This document shows, one piece after another, positions 1-8,146 of a DNA stretch of 64,000 bases. Position numbers and translations under genes: made by a program. Origin of the DNA: Parapedobacter sp964498395 (lineage in GTDB: Bacteria; Bacteroidota; Bacteroidia; Sphingobacteriales; Sphingobacteriaceae); NCBI GenBank assembly GCA_964498395.1, contig CAZCHE010000011.1, positions 31,985 through 95,984 of the forward strand, in the 5' to 3' direction. The first letter of the stretch is position 1. Each line of letters opens with the position of its first letter. Under the pieces are notes generated by a model that was not told the origin of the DNA, did no database searches, and worked only from the letters and a program-made list of their open reading frames with translations.

Positions 1-88
1 CCAACTATAATTGGTACGTTTTCATTTCTTTCTGATACATCCATTTACAAATGGACAATCAAATTTGTGTTCATTTTAAAGAATATTG

Positions 89-120
89 TTTGTTTTTTTG
101 AAAACACTTTTTTATCTTAG
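89..120 (+). promoter_or_regulatory. Candidate promoter upstream of structured RNA
   Basis: A TTTG at 89-92 and a TATCTTAG at 113-120 are separated by 20 nt, which fits the Bacteroidota -33/-7 pattern (TTTG, TAnnTTTG) with one mismatch in the -7 box. Transcription would start near 126 and run into the structured region and the tlpA-susCD operon. A second, perfect -7 box (TATCTTTG, 249-256) lies further down but has no good -33 partner. A 16-bp palindrome (40-55, TCCATTT/AAATGGA) sits upstream and could be an operator. Confidence 0.4.
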
Positions 121-181
121 TCCCCATAAAACAAAGTAATTAGATATAGAGAAAATTTAACAGTATAGTTAAGAACAGTAT

Positions 182-475
182 TAACGAACCCTCGTAACAG
201 AAATCCGCTAAATTTCATCCTACGAGTGTGAGTATTGCGCCAAAGTCCTATCTTTGGATACCTTATTTCCTAGGGTAGGGTTGGCGCTTGCTTATTCTTT
301 GTAGGATTATTTGGTTCTTCGGAATCGATAAGGCTGAAAGCTGACCCTAGGCAGCAAGTAAGCCGAGGCCCTTAGCGGAGCCTCTGTTGCAAAGATAAGT
401 AGGTAGCCAGCCCCCCTCTTTGAGGGTTTTTGTAAAGTTATCTATTTGGTTCGTTACTAACCGTAGCGAACAATG
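182..475 (+). ncRNA. Uncharacterised structured RNA or long 5' leader
   Basis: No protein reads through this stretch, but it is dense in complementary segments: 182-190 with 448-456 (9 bp, outer closing helix); 191-196 with 221-226; 248-256 with 390-397; 269-275 with 345-351 (cctaggg/ccctagg); 313-317 with 322-326 closed by a UUCG loop; 365-369 with 379-383. Segment 287-292 can pair with 353-358, crossing the 269-275/345-351 helix as an H-type pseudoknot. The 3' arm of the outer helix can instead form a local 9-bp hairpin (449-457 with 463-471), so two exclusive folds exist. I do not see RNase P, tmRNA, SRP or cobalamin-riboswitch signatures. It is either an independent small RNA ending at the terminator at 414-431 or the leader of the tlpA-susCD operon. 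Confidence 0.45.
414..431 (+). terminator. Intrinsic terminator-like hairpin in RNA region
   Basis: CCCTC, a TTT loop and GAGGG (414-426) are followed directly by five T (427-431). It could end a short RNA begun at the -7 box at 249-256, or act as an attenuator before the downstream operon. The closing helix of the larger fold lies on both sides of it, so formation of that fold might compete with termination. Confidence 0.5.
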
Positions 476-611
476 CAACTACAGAAAATAACTACCGGAA
501 TTAAATCCATCTCGACTTATCCAAATAGGGGGGAAGATGGTTTTGTGGCATCTAAACCGTGGGAAATCTCTACTGCAAACCTTCATAAAAACATCATCAA
601 AGTGCCAGTTT

Positions 612-660
612 GATTGGTGTAAGAAACCTGAATAAATTCCATTTTTCTTACACCTAAAAT
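612..660 (+). promoter_or_regulatory. Stem-loop directly upstream of the tlpA-like start
   Basis: An 11-bp perfect inverted repeat (616-626 with 644-654, ggtgtaagaaa/tttcttacacc) has a 17-nt loop and is extended by gatt/aatc at its base. It ends about 10 nt before the ATG at 670 and has no T-run, so it is more likely a translation or stability element than a terminator. Confidence 0.45.
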
Positions 661-669
661 CAAACAACA

Positions 670-2151
670 ATGAAGCAAAAAATACGCTTAGGGGATAACT
701 ATGCCCTGTTATATCGGTTGTCTGCCTACTGGCGCGACCAACTATCGGAGATATTCCGAAAACACAAACGAAAACCATCCAGTCGGAGGCGGTTTCATAC
801 CAAGCCAAAGAACGGGAGGCCGTCATTAGCTTCCCTTAAAGAAAAATCATGTGTGCAGACCCCTGCGAAGGTCCCGGCCCTCCCCGGGCTGGGCCTCGCA
901 ATGGGGATAATGGCATTTGCATTGTCTGCTTTAAACATCCAGCTGCAAGCGCAGGATACTATAAAGCCCTTGCAAATCGGTGATACCATACCCGAATACG
1001 TCTGGCACTTGCCGCTACAGGTGGTAAACCATCCGGAAGGCAAGGAAACCATTACGCTCAATGACTATCGGGGCAAGCTGATTATACTGGATTTTTGGGC
1101 CACGTGGTGTGGGAGTTGCATAAAGGCGTTTCCGCTTGTGGATTCCTTGGTACTATTACACCCTGAAATGCAGGTAGTGAAGGTGACGAAGGAAAACCTC
1201 GCCTCGTCACAAATTGAGTGGACATCTGTTATAAACGGCCACCCATTGGCGGAGGTATTCCCTTATCGGATAATTCCGCATTATGTATGGATAAATTCGG
1301 CGGGCGAGCTCCATGCGTTTTCAAAAACCGAACAACTTACATCATCCAACATCATCGACGCGCTAAACAATGAATCGCCAAATTTTACCGTCGTCAAGGA
1401 TCTAAACGTCAAAATCGATAAGCCACTATTCCTTACAGAGGATTTCCAATCGGAAGGGCTGCAACATTATGCTGTGCTGTATAAAGGCAAATACGACGGG
1501 TTGGGAAGTGTGAGCCTATTCCGTAAGTCAGGCGATAAACTTACTGGGAGGACATTGGCGAACCGCCCACTGTATGACCTATATACCACTGTCGCCAGAG
1601 GTTTGTTGGAAAAGGAAGGACAGGCATTTGGTTTAAACCGAATCGTAACTGAGGTTAATGATAGTACAGGGCTCGCTATCCAACGGTCTTCAGTGACCCC
1701 TGATAACCTGTACTCATACGACATCAGCGTTGCCCCTGAAAACGCGGGCCAATTGTTTGAGATTATGCTGGATGATCTCAACAGGCACACGCAATACCAT
1801 GGCACAATCGAATGTCGTGTGCTGGATTGTTTTGTGTTGAAATTAACGGGAGATGAAGACAAGCTGGCCAGTAAAGGTGGTCCTGCCAGTTCAACGTTGA
1901 GGGTGAATACACCCATCTCGCTTAACAACTATCCGCTGCGTTACCTGGCTATTTTTCTGAATTCTTATAGCCAATTGCCGCATATTGTGCTGAATGAAAC
2001 TGGGTATGAAGACCCTGTTGATATCCAACTGCAGCAGTTTACAACCGTAGACGATTTCAATAAACAGCTCAAAAAGTATGGGCTAGCCTTAGAAAAAGCC
2101 AGCCGATCAATCCCCATGTTCATCATCCGAGACAAATTACCTAACCGTTAA
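670..2151 (+). CDS. TlpA-type thioredoxin-fold protein with DUF3738-like C-terminus
   Basis: This 493-residue envelope protein carries a thioredoxin-fold domain at about residues 100-235. Its redox motif WCGSC (Cys147, Cys150) sits in the usual DFWATWC context of TlpA/ResA disulfide reductases. A hydrophobic segment at 73-95 ending in AQ looks like a signal sequence or anchor preceded by a long basic N-terminus, so the true start could lie further in. Residues 240-493 resemble the DUF3738/TIGR03435 family, including the late TGYEDPVDIQL and YGLALE segments typical of its end. It sits 20 nt before susC in the same operon. TlpA-like proteins are often coupled to SusC/D pairs in Sphingobacteriaceae. 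The substrate is unknown. Confidence 0.8.
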   Translation: MKQKIRLGDNYALLYRLSAYWRDQLSEIFRKHKRKPSSRRRFHTKPKNGRPSLASLKEKSCVQTPAKVPALPGLGLAMGIMAFALSALNIQLQAQDTIKPLQIGDTIPEYVWHLPLQVVNHPEGKETITLNDYRGKLIILDFWATWCGSCIKAFPLVDSLVLLHPEMQVVKVTKENLASSQIEWTSVINGHPLAEVFPYRIIPHYVWINSAGELHAFSKTEQLTSSNIIDALNNESPNFTVVKDLNVKIDKPLFLTEDFQSEGLQHYAVLYKGKYDGLGSVSLFRKSGDKLTGRTLANRPLYDLYTTVARGLLEKEGQAFGLNRIVTEVNDSTGLAIQRSSVTPDNLYSYDISVAPENAGQLFEIMLDDLNRHTQYHGTIECRVLDCFVLKLTGDEDKLASKGGPASSTLRVNTPISLNNYPLRYLAIFLNSYSQLPHIVLNETGYEDPVDIQLQQFTTVDDFNKQLKKYGLALEKASRSIPMFIIRDKLPNR

Positions 2152-2171
2152 CCAATACCTTAAAATCAATT

Positions 2172-5100
2172 ATGAAACACCTTTTATTCACGATGCTTAT
2201 CATAAGCATTATTTCCATATCATATGGCCAACAGCAAATTTCCGGAACTGTGCGGTCGGCTTCTGAAGACGTACCACTGGAAGGCGCCTCCGTCAAGCTG
2301 CCCAATGGCAGGGAAGTGACCACTGATCGTAACGGAAAATTTTTGCTTGCCGCCCCAGCTGGCAGTTTTTCGCTGATAGTCAGCTATGTCGGATACATCA
2401 CCGATACGCTGGCGATAAACCTACCGATAACCGCACCGTTAGTCATTAGTCTGGATCCTTCCACAGAATTTATGCGTGAGGTAGTGGTCTCTACGGGTTA
2501 CCAGAGCCTTCCGCGTGAGCGCAGCACCGGTTCGTTTTCACATATCGACAACGAGACATTCAACCAACAGGTCACCACAGATGTTATGAGTCGTTTGGAG
2601 GCAGTAGCGGGGGCGTATGTGGTGGACCGTAGGGGGGAACGGGCAGCCCGTCCGTTGATTCGTGGATTGGGAACATTGAATGGTCCAACTGAACCATTGG
2701 TCATTCTGGATAACTTTCCCTATGACGGTGATATCAATAATATCAATCCCAATGACGTGGAAGATATCAGTATCCTCAAAGATGCTGCGGCCGCTTCAAT
2801 ATGGGGTGCTCGTGCCGCAAACGGTGTAATTGTCATCCGTACTAAGCAGGGCAATTATAATCAATCGTTAAAAATCGGGGTGCAAGCAAATACCACCATC
2901 GAAAATAAGGCTAATCTGGGCTATATCCCCCAAATGTCTTCATCTGATTTCATCGATGTTGAAAGATTTCTCTATCAACACGGATTTTATACTGGAAGAA
3001 TTAACCAAAATACCCGGCCAGCACTATCTCCTGTGGTTGAATTGCTCATCAAGCGTGAAGACGCAAACCCTGCGGAGATGGCCGCCATTGACGCCCAAAT
3101 GGATGGCTGGCGTGGGCTGGATGTGCGAAACGATTTCAAGCGGTATGTCTATCAACCATCAGTCAATCAGCAATATGCATTGAGCGTTGAAGGCGGTGCT
3201 GACCGATTGGCATGGACAGCCACGGCAGGTTTTGACCATAACAAGGACAATCTCGATGGAGGCTACCAACGACTCAATCTGCGGTTGCAAAACCGCTACA
3301 AACCAGTAGATTGGCTGGAGATTTCTACAGGACTTCGGTATACGTTGAGCCAGACCAAGAGGGGTAGGGAAGGGTTTGGTAATGTCACAGTTATCAATAG
3401 CCTATATCCATATGCTCAATTTGCCGATGAATACGGCAATCCATTGCCACTGACAAAAAATTTGAGGCAGGCGTTTATTGATGAAACAAACGGCGCTGGG
3501 CAGCTGCTTGATTGGAGCTATTACCCACTCGATGATTATAAGCACACCGACAACACCACTGCACTCAGTGACCTATTGGCCACGACCCAGCTAAATTTCA
3601 GGATTACCCATTGGCTGGGTGCCGAGGTCGAATACCAATATGAACGGCAGGATAACAATGGCAGGGTATTACATGGAATTGGGAGTTTCTTTACACGCGA
3701 CCTCATTAACCGTTACTCGCAAATAGACGGTTCGGGCGACGTTCAACGGCATATCCCTGTGGGGGAGATTCTGGACTTGTCAAACAACCAACTGAATTCC
3801 CACCAAGCTAGGGGCAAACTAAATGTAAACCACGGTTGGGGAAACCACCAAATCACGGCCATAGGGGGCAGCGAAATCCGCCATGCAGGTACCCAGAGCA
3901 ATCGGCATCGCACATATGGGTACAACGATGATATTCTCACGTTTGGCGCGGTCGACTATCTGAACCCTTATCCCCTTTATCATAGCGGATCACCGACATT
4001 CATTCCGAGGGCGGATGGGTTTGGCAGGCAGACCACCCGCTTTATCTCCATGTTTGCCAATGGAGCCTATGAGTATGATAGCCGATATACGTTATCCATC
4101 AGTGGCAGGCGTGATGCCTCCAACCTGTTCGGGCTGGCAACTAATGACCAGTGGAATCTGTTCTGGTCACTGGGTGGAGCATGGAATGTTTCGAATGAAT
4201 CTTTCTATAATGTGTCTTGGCTGCAGAATTTAAGGCTGCGCGCCACGTATGGTAAATCGGGAAATATCGATCCCTCAATGGTGGCAACAACGACCATGGC
4301 TTATGTAACGATGGATCCATATACCTTAACGCCGTGGGCAAGGTTTGCCAACTATTATAATCCTGACCTAACATGGGAAACCTCCGCCATGACCAATATT
4401 GGGATAGACTTCGGCCTATTTGGTAGAAGGATTAATGGGTCTATTGAATATTACCATAAGAGCGGTACAGACTTATTCGGGAGGGCAGTTGTGGATTACA
4501 CGGGAGGTGTGGGGAGAACGATTACCAAAAATGCCAGCAGTATGGTCGGCAACGGGATTGATCTTGAGCTCAATAGCGTCAACATTGATGCAGCAGTGAA
4601 GTGGCAGAGCAATATAAGGTTTAGCCATTATCAAGACAAAGTGACGAGTAACATCCCTGCCACGACAACCGTGAGCTCAATCGTGGCGGCCGATGGCGGT
4701 ACAACTGGAGTACTCGCTGTAGAAGGCAAACCCGTAAATGCGCTTTTTTCATACCGGTGGGCAGGCCTTGACAGCGAAACAGGAGATCCATTGGGTTATC
4801 TAAACGGAGAACTAAGCAACGATTATAACGCATTACGTGGAAACACCCAAACCATTAACGATATAGTTTACCACGGTTCGACCATTCCCACTTGGTTTGG
4901 CTCACTGGGTAATTCAGTTTCCTATAAACAGTTTTCACTCGCCTTCAGCCTAGTTTATAAATTCGGCCACTATTATAGGCGGCCATCTGTAAGATATTGG
5001 GATTTGTTCAATAACTGGAATTTTGCACACAGTGATTTTTCTAGGCGATGGCAACAGCCCGGTGATGAACTCACCACCAATGTACCTTCAATGGGGTATC

Positions 5101-5372
5101 CGGCCAATAGCTCACGTGACCTTTTCTATACAGGTTCGGAAGTGCTCGTAGAACGTGGTGATCACATCCGTCTACAGTTTTTACAAGTATCTTATAGCTT
5201 GCCTTTCTTTAGAAAGACACGCATTAGCAGCGCTCAAATTTTTTTCAACGCAAACAATGTAGGAGTGCTGTGGCAAGCAAATAAATCGGGATTAGATCCT
5301 GATTTTGTTGGCTTAAACACATTGGTCGTACCCACATCGTATTCCTTTGGAATACGTTTTAGCATGAATTAA
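2172..5372 (+). CDS. SusC/RagA-family TonB-linked outer-membrane receptor
   Basis: The 1066-residue protein starts with a signal peptide (about 1-19). A carboxypeptidase-regulatory-like beta domain follows (about 22-100, ISGTVRSASEDVPLEGASV), then a TonB plug (about 110-230) with the family hallmarks LIRGLGT, ILKDAAAASIWGARAANGVI and IRTKQG, and a beta-barrel to the C-terminus. It ends in a barrel-like strand (FGIRFSMN), though without the usual terminal aromatic residue. The family imports oligosaccharides or peptides through the outer membrane using TonB energy. The SusD partner begins 10 nt downstream. Cargo cannot be predicted because no glycoside hydrolase or peptidase gene is linked here. 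Confidence 0.95.
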   Translation: MKHLLFTMLIISIISISYGQQQISGTVRSASEDVPLEGASVKLPNGREVTTDRNGKFLLAAPAGSFSLIVSYVGYITDTLAINLPITAPLVISLDPSTEFMREVVVSTGYQSLPRERSTGSFSHIDNETFNQQVTTDVMSRLEAVAGAYVVDRRGERAARPLIRGLGTLNGPTEPLVILDNFPYDGDINNINPNDVEDISILKDAAAASIWGARAANGVIVIRTKQGNYNQSLKIGVQANTTIENKANLGYIPQMSSSDFIDVERFLYQHGFYTGRINQNTRPALSPVVELLIKREDANPAEMAAIDAQMDGWRGLDVRNDFKRYVYQPSVNQQYALSVEGGADRLAWTATAGFDHNKDNLDGGYQRLNLRLQNRYKPVDWLEISTGLRYTLSQTKRGREGFGNVTVINSLYPYAQFADEYGNPLPLTKNLRQAFIDETNGAGQLLDWSYYPLDDYKHTDNTTALSDLLATTQLNFRITHWLGAEVEYQYERQDNNGRVLHGIGSFFTRDLINRYSQIDGSGDVQRHIPVGEILDLSNNQLNSHQARGKLNVNHGWGNHQITAIGGSEIRHAGTQSNRHRTYGYNDDILTFGAVDYLNPYPLYHSGSPTFIPRADGFGRQTTRFISMFANGAYEYDSRYTLSISGRRDASNLFGLATNDQWNLFWSLGGAWNVSNESFYNVSWLQNLRLRATYGKSGNIDPSMVATTTMAYVTMDPYTLTPWARFANYYNPDLTWETSAMTNIGIDFGLFGRRINGSIEYYHKSGTDLFGRAVVDYTGGVGRTITKNASSMVGNGIDLELNSVNIDAAVKWQSNIRFSHYQDKVTSNIPATTTVSSIVAADGGTTGVLAVEGKPVNALFSYRWAGLDSETGDPLGYLNGELSNDYNALRGNTQTINDIVYHGSTIPTWFGSLGNSVSYKQFSLAFSLVYKFGHYYRRPSVRYWDLFNNWNFAHSDFSRRWQQPGDELTTNVPSMGYPANSSRDLFYTGSEVLVERGDHIRLQFLQVSYSLPFFRKTRISSAQIFFNANNVGVLWQANKSGLDPDFVGLNTLVVPTSYSFGIRFSMN

Positions 5373-5382
5373 CTAAATCAAA

Positions 5383-6750
5383 ATGAAGCATATCATGTAT
5401 ATTAAGAGAATCAAGTTAGTGTTGGTAAGCACTTTTTTATTCGCGGCTTGCAATTCGTTTCTGGAAGAAAAGTCAGATGGAACGCTCGTCATCCCAAGCA
5501 CGTTGGCTGATCTGCAAGCGTTGATGGACAACGTTAACCCAAGAAATTCTAGTTTTAGCAGCGCCGGGGAAGCGAGTGGCGACGATTATTACCTAACCCA
5601 GGCAGCTTATCTGTCCTTGGCAGAAGAGCTCAGGCGTATGCATACTTGGCAGCCCGATTTCATTTTTTCATCCACAGGCAACAATGATTGGTTTCTATGT
5701 TATCAAGCTGTTTACTTTTTTTCATCCGCATTGAAGTCGCTAGAAGATATCCCTAGGGTAGCTAGCAATGCAGCTGAATGGGATAATGTAAAGGGACAAG
5801 CCCTTGCATTACGCGCATTTCGGTATTTGGATGCCGTACTCATTTGGGGACCCGCCTATGATGAAGTGACAGCTGATACAGACCTAGGTATCCCTTTGCG
5901 GAATACAACAGATTTTAACGCACCTTCCGTGCGGTCAACAATCCGTGAAACCTATACGCAAATTATCGATGACCTGAAACAAAGTATCGCTTTATTACCT
6001 GTTACCAATATTAACGCTGCACGACCAACGAAGGCTATGGCATACGGCCTGTTGGCGAGAACGTACCTTAATATGCGAGATTATGAGGCGGCGGGGCGCT
6101 ACGCAGACTCTTGTTTACAGTTGCATCACACACTAATCAACTACAATACGCTTGAACCTACTGCGGCGTTCCCTTTTCCGAATCCGATGAATGATGAGAC
6201 AATTTTTCACGCGACAGCAACCTCAAATGCTGCAACGATTACCCATGGCCGTGTGTCTGAAACATTTTTTAATCAATATGATGACAATGATTTAAGGAAA
6301 GTAATCTACTTTTCAGAAGATATTGACGGCCTGTACTTTTTCAAGGGAGGTTATACAGGGCGGCAAGCCATGTTTAGTGGTTTGGCTAGTGATGAAATGT
6401 TTTTAATACTTGCGGAATGTTTGGTTAGATTAGGAATGGTAGAAGCAGGAATCAATACGCTAAACACCCTGTTGGAAAGCCGGTGGAAAACGGGAACGTA
6501 TGAGGTGATTACTGCGGAGGGTCAGGAACAGGCTTTGGAAATCGTTTTGTTAGAAAGGAGAAAAGAGCTCGTTCGAAGAGGATTGCGCTGGCATGACCTC
6601 AAGCGGCTCAACAAGGAAGGAGCAAACATCGTAATGGAAAGGAATCTAGACAATACCGTGTTTACGTTGCCAGCCGGTGATTTACGGTATGCGCTACCTA
6701 TACCTGAGGATGTGATTGAGCTTTCGGGCATGCCGCAAAACCCGAGATGA
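5383..6750 (+). CDS. RagB/SusD-family outer-membrane lipoprotein
   Basis: The 455-residue protein has a lipoprotein signal with the acylation cysteine at residue 23 (LFAAC). SusD features are visible: tetratricopeptide-like helices, the ALALRAFRYLDAV segment near residue 145, a C-terminal EAGINTLNTLLESR helix, and the ERRKELVRRGLRWHDLKRL signature near 387-407. SusD proteins cap the SusC barrel on the cell surface and capture ligand. At 455 residues it is somewhat short for the family, in the range seen with peptide-type SusD partners. It is the last gene of the tlpA-susC-susD operon and is followed by a strong hairpin. Confidence 0.93.
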   Translation: MKHIMYIKRIKLVLVSTFLFAACNSFLEEKSDGTLVIPSTLADLQALMDNVNPRNSSFSSAGEASGDDYYLTQAAYLSLAEELRRMHTWQPDFIFSSTGNNDWFLCYQAVYFFSSALKSLEDIPRVASNAAEWDNVKGQALALRAFRYLDAVLIWGPAYDEVTADTDLGIPLRNTTDFNAPSVRSTIRETYTQIIDDLKQSIALLPVTNINAARPTKAMAYGLLARTYLNMRDYEAAGRYADSCLQLHHTLINYNTLEPTAAFPFPNPMNDETIFHATATSNAATITHGRVSETFFNQYDDNDLRKVIYFSEDIDGLYFFKGGYTGRQAMFSGLASDEMFLILAECLVRLGMVEAGINTLNTLLESRWKTGTYEVITAEGQEQALEIVLLERRKELVRRGLRWHDLKRLNKEGANIVMERNLDNTVFTLPAGDLRYALPIPEDVIELSGMPQNPR

Positions 6751-6759
6751 TCGTTAAAA

Positions 6760-6794
6760 AAGAAGGGTTTATTGAACTTCAATAAACCCTTCTT
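6760..6794. terminator. Bidirectional terminator between susD and DUF6520 gene
   Basis: A perfect 17-bp inverted repeat (6760-6776 with 6778-6794, aagaagggtttattgaa and complement) has an A-run on its left and Ts on its right. It lies between two convergent genes, so it can end transcripts from both sides. Confidence 0.85.
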
Positions 6795-6814
6795 TCAGTT
6801 ACAAACTTGCCTGC

Positions 6815-7120
6815 TTACGGAGTTGCCGCTTTACTTGATGCAATTTCAAATATTTCCTGTTCAGGATGTGCATCGAGAAGCGCCTGCAAATCTTCCTCGG
6901 CCACGCCTACTATCTGGCATGGTAGATCCTCATCGGGTTCGCATGAATCACTACCTGGTCCTTCTTGCCAGTACATCCTTTCGTTGAACAGGTTTTCATC
7001 ATTTGGCCCTGTATAATGCCACGTAGTCTGAGCGGTAGGTTTAAATGTAAAAGCAAAACCAGCCGTCACTGTGAACAGCCCCAATACGAGGGCCATTGCA
7101 CTTAAAAATAATCTGCGCAT
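6815..7120 (-). CDS. DUF6520-family small secreted protein
   Basis: The 101-residue protein has an N-terminal signal peptide (RRLFLSAMALVLGLFTVTAG) and a short mature part with Thr/Trp-rich sequence, two cysteines (SCEP and LPCQ) and an acidic C-terminal half. Size, signal and cysteine pattern match the DUF6520 family of small exported Sphingobacteriaceae proteins, whose function is unknown. It lies just downstream of a MauE/DoxX-like membrane protein on the same strand, which suggests a redox or disulfide-related pair in the envelope. That role is an inference only. Confidence 0.65.
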   Translation of the reverse strand: MRRLFLSAMALVLGLFTVTAGFAFTFKPTAQTTWHYTGPNDENLFNERMYWQEGPGSDSCEPDEDLPCQIVGVAEEDLQALLDAHPEQEIFEIASSKAATP

Positions 7121-7253
7121 AACGTTAAATTTAATGCGTTAAAAAAATAGTTGTTTATTAAGCTCGGGCGATTGAACCGGCGCCCGAAAGCCGGCCCGGT
7201 GCTGTTCGGCCTGGCCATGAACATTACCGGAATTTCCAAATGATCGGTTTTTC

Positions 7254-7781
7254 CTATGGTGGCCTCCTTTCTTTAAGCGTGATGAAAAGCATGACAATGG
7301 CGATCAGCAATAGGAAGCTGTTGATGACTAAAATGCCCGACCATGATAAGCCCTCAAACCAGCCGATACAGGTACAGATGGTAAACCCGAATGCATCGGA
7401 TAGCGCTAGCTGGGCATAGCTGGTGTATCCTGCTAATATCGCGGTGGTCAAACCAAGTCCGTAAATCCGGGTTTTCCGATGAAACAACCCGACCAACAAG
7501 AGCAGGCCTGTGAGCAATTGTGCGGAAATGTTCGCCTTGGCGAAGTGTGGTGACCAATCCCCGAAAACGTGTTGGCGTTTGAAGCTCATTTCCGTATCAG
7601 CATAATTAACCCACGAATGAATTCCTTTCCAAAGAAATAGGGCGGCTAAGGAAAGCAGGGTTGTGTAGAACGCGAACTGGCGCCAACTGATGTAGAAGCC
7701 GAAGCTTATATTTCCCGCTGTAACGGTGACTGCAATTGCCGGTAGTTGACGTTGGTTTGGTATATGCTTTGTTTTCATCAT
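7254..7781 (-). CDS. MauE/DoxX-like redox-associated membrane protein
   Basis: The 175-residue protein has four hydrophobic segments (about 35-55, 85-103, 110-130 and 145-168). The pattern of a four-helix membrane protein with a CTCIGW motif near the third helix fits the MauE/DoxX redox-associated family, whose members supply reducing power for periplasmic disulfide chemistry. The first about 25 residues are hydrophilic, and a downstream start is possible. A GACCTTTG box at 7787-7794 (minus strand) lies so close to the ATG that a short or absent leader would follow. It precedes the DUF6520 gene by 133 nt. Confidence 0.65.
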   Translation of the reverse strand: MMKTKHIPNQRQLPAIAVTVTAGNISFGFYISWRQFAFYTTLLSLAALFLWKGIHSWVNYADTEMSFKRQHVFGDWSPHFAKANISAQLLTGLLLLVGLFHRKTRIYGLGLTTAILAGYTSYAQLALSDAFGFTICTCIGWFEGLSWSGILVINSFLLLIAIVMLFITLKERRPP

Positions 7782-7924
7782 AAAAACAAAGGTCGGGAAG
7801 ATGGAGGTCGTGTACCCGCGCCATCTGGCGCAGGTTTGGGAAAACTTAATGAAATGGAAGACAGCCGGACATGCTGCGCTTCGGCAGGTCAGGCGCTAAG
7901 TAGGGCTATATTTTGCGCCCATTT

Positions 7925-7976
7925 ACATTTTTACGTACGAACTTTTGTTTTTGGACAACATTTTTATGTACGAACT
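7925..7976. repeat. Two 19-bp direct repeats, 33-bp period
   Basis: Copies at 7925-7943 and 7958-7976 (acatttttaYgtacgaact) differ at one base and are offset by exactly 33 bp. The same 33-bp offset separates the two palindromes before the AAA ATPase gene. The minus strand can be read through both copies as a peptide repeat of period 11 with no start codon, so a decayed coding origin is possible. Function is unknown. Confidence 0.6.
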
Positions 7977-7985
7977 CACGCCCGC

Positions 7986-8081
7986 TTACAGCTTCCGAAG
8001 GGCACGCGTAATTGTGCGCCGCGAAATATTCAGGTAATCCGCTTGCTCCTGCTGGGAGGTGATGACGTGAAGGGGGTGCCA
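7986..8081 (-). pseudogene. C-terminal remnant of a Crp/Fnr-family regulator
   Basis: Reading the minus strand to the stop at 7986-7988 gives a peptide ending TSQQEQADYLNISRRTITRA then LRKL. This is nearly identical to the helix-turn-helix end of the intact Crp-like protein encoded at 9353-9970 (TSQQEHADYLNISRRTISRA then IRQL). Similarity fades at about 8081, just before the promoter palindromes of the AAA ATPase gene, and the sensor domain and start are missing. The AAA gene with its promoter therefore seems to have replaced the 5' part of an older regulator copy. Confidence 0.8.
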
Positions 8082-8095
8082 CAAGAATGCCGAAA

Positions 8096-8146
8096 CGTAT
8101 CTTTTGTGATACGTTTTTTGATTATTTTCGTATCTTTGCTGATACG
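8096..8146 (+). promoter_or_regulatory. Paired palindromic operators over a promoter abutting the ATG
   Basis: Two copies of CGTATC-N6-GATACG lie at 8096-8113 and 8129-8146, 33 bp apart (about three helical turns). The second contains a perfect Bacteroidota -7 box, TATCTTTG at 8131-8138, and ends immediately before the ATG at 8147. The expected transcript start is within a few bases of the ATG, so the mRNA is probably leaderless. A dimeric repressor on both sites, possibly looping, would block the promoter. Confidence 0.6.

Noticed and set aside
247..431. 6S RNA, SRP RNA or RNase P RNA in the 5' region
   Set aside because: Length and one helix are compatible, but none of the universal sequence signatures of these RNAs could be found, so no named class is assigned.
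479..826. Minus-strand 115-codon frame opposite the RNA region and tlpA start
   Set aside because: Its composition is biased, it has no recognisable motif, and it lies antisense to the real operon.
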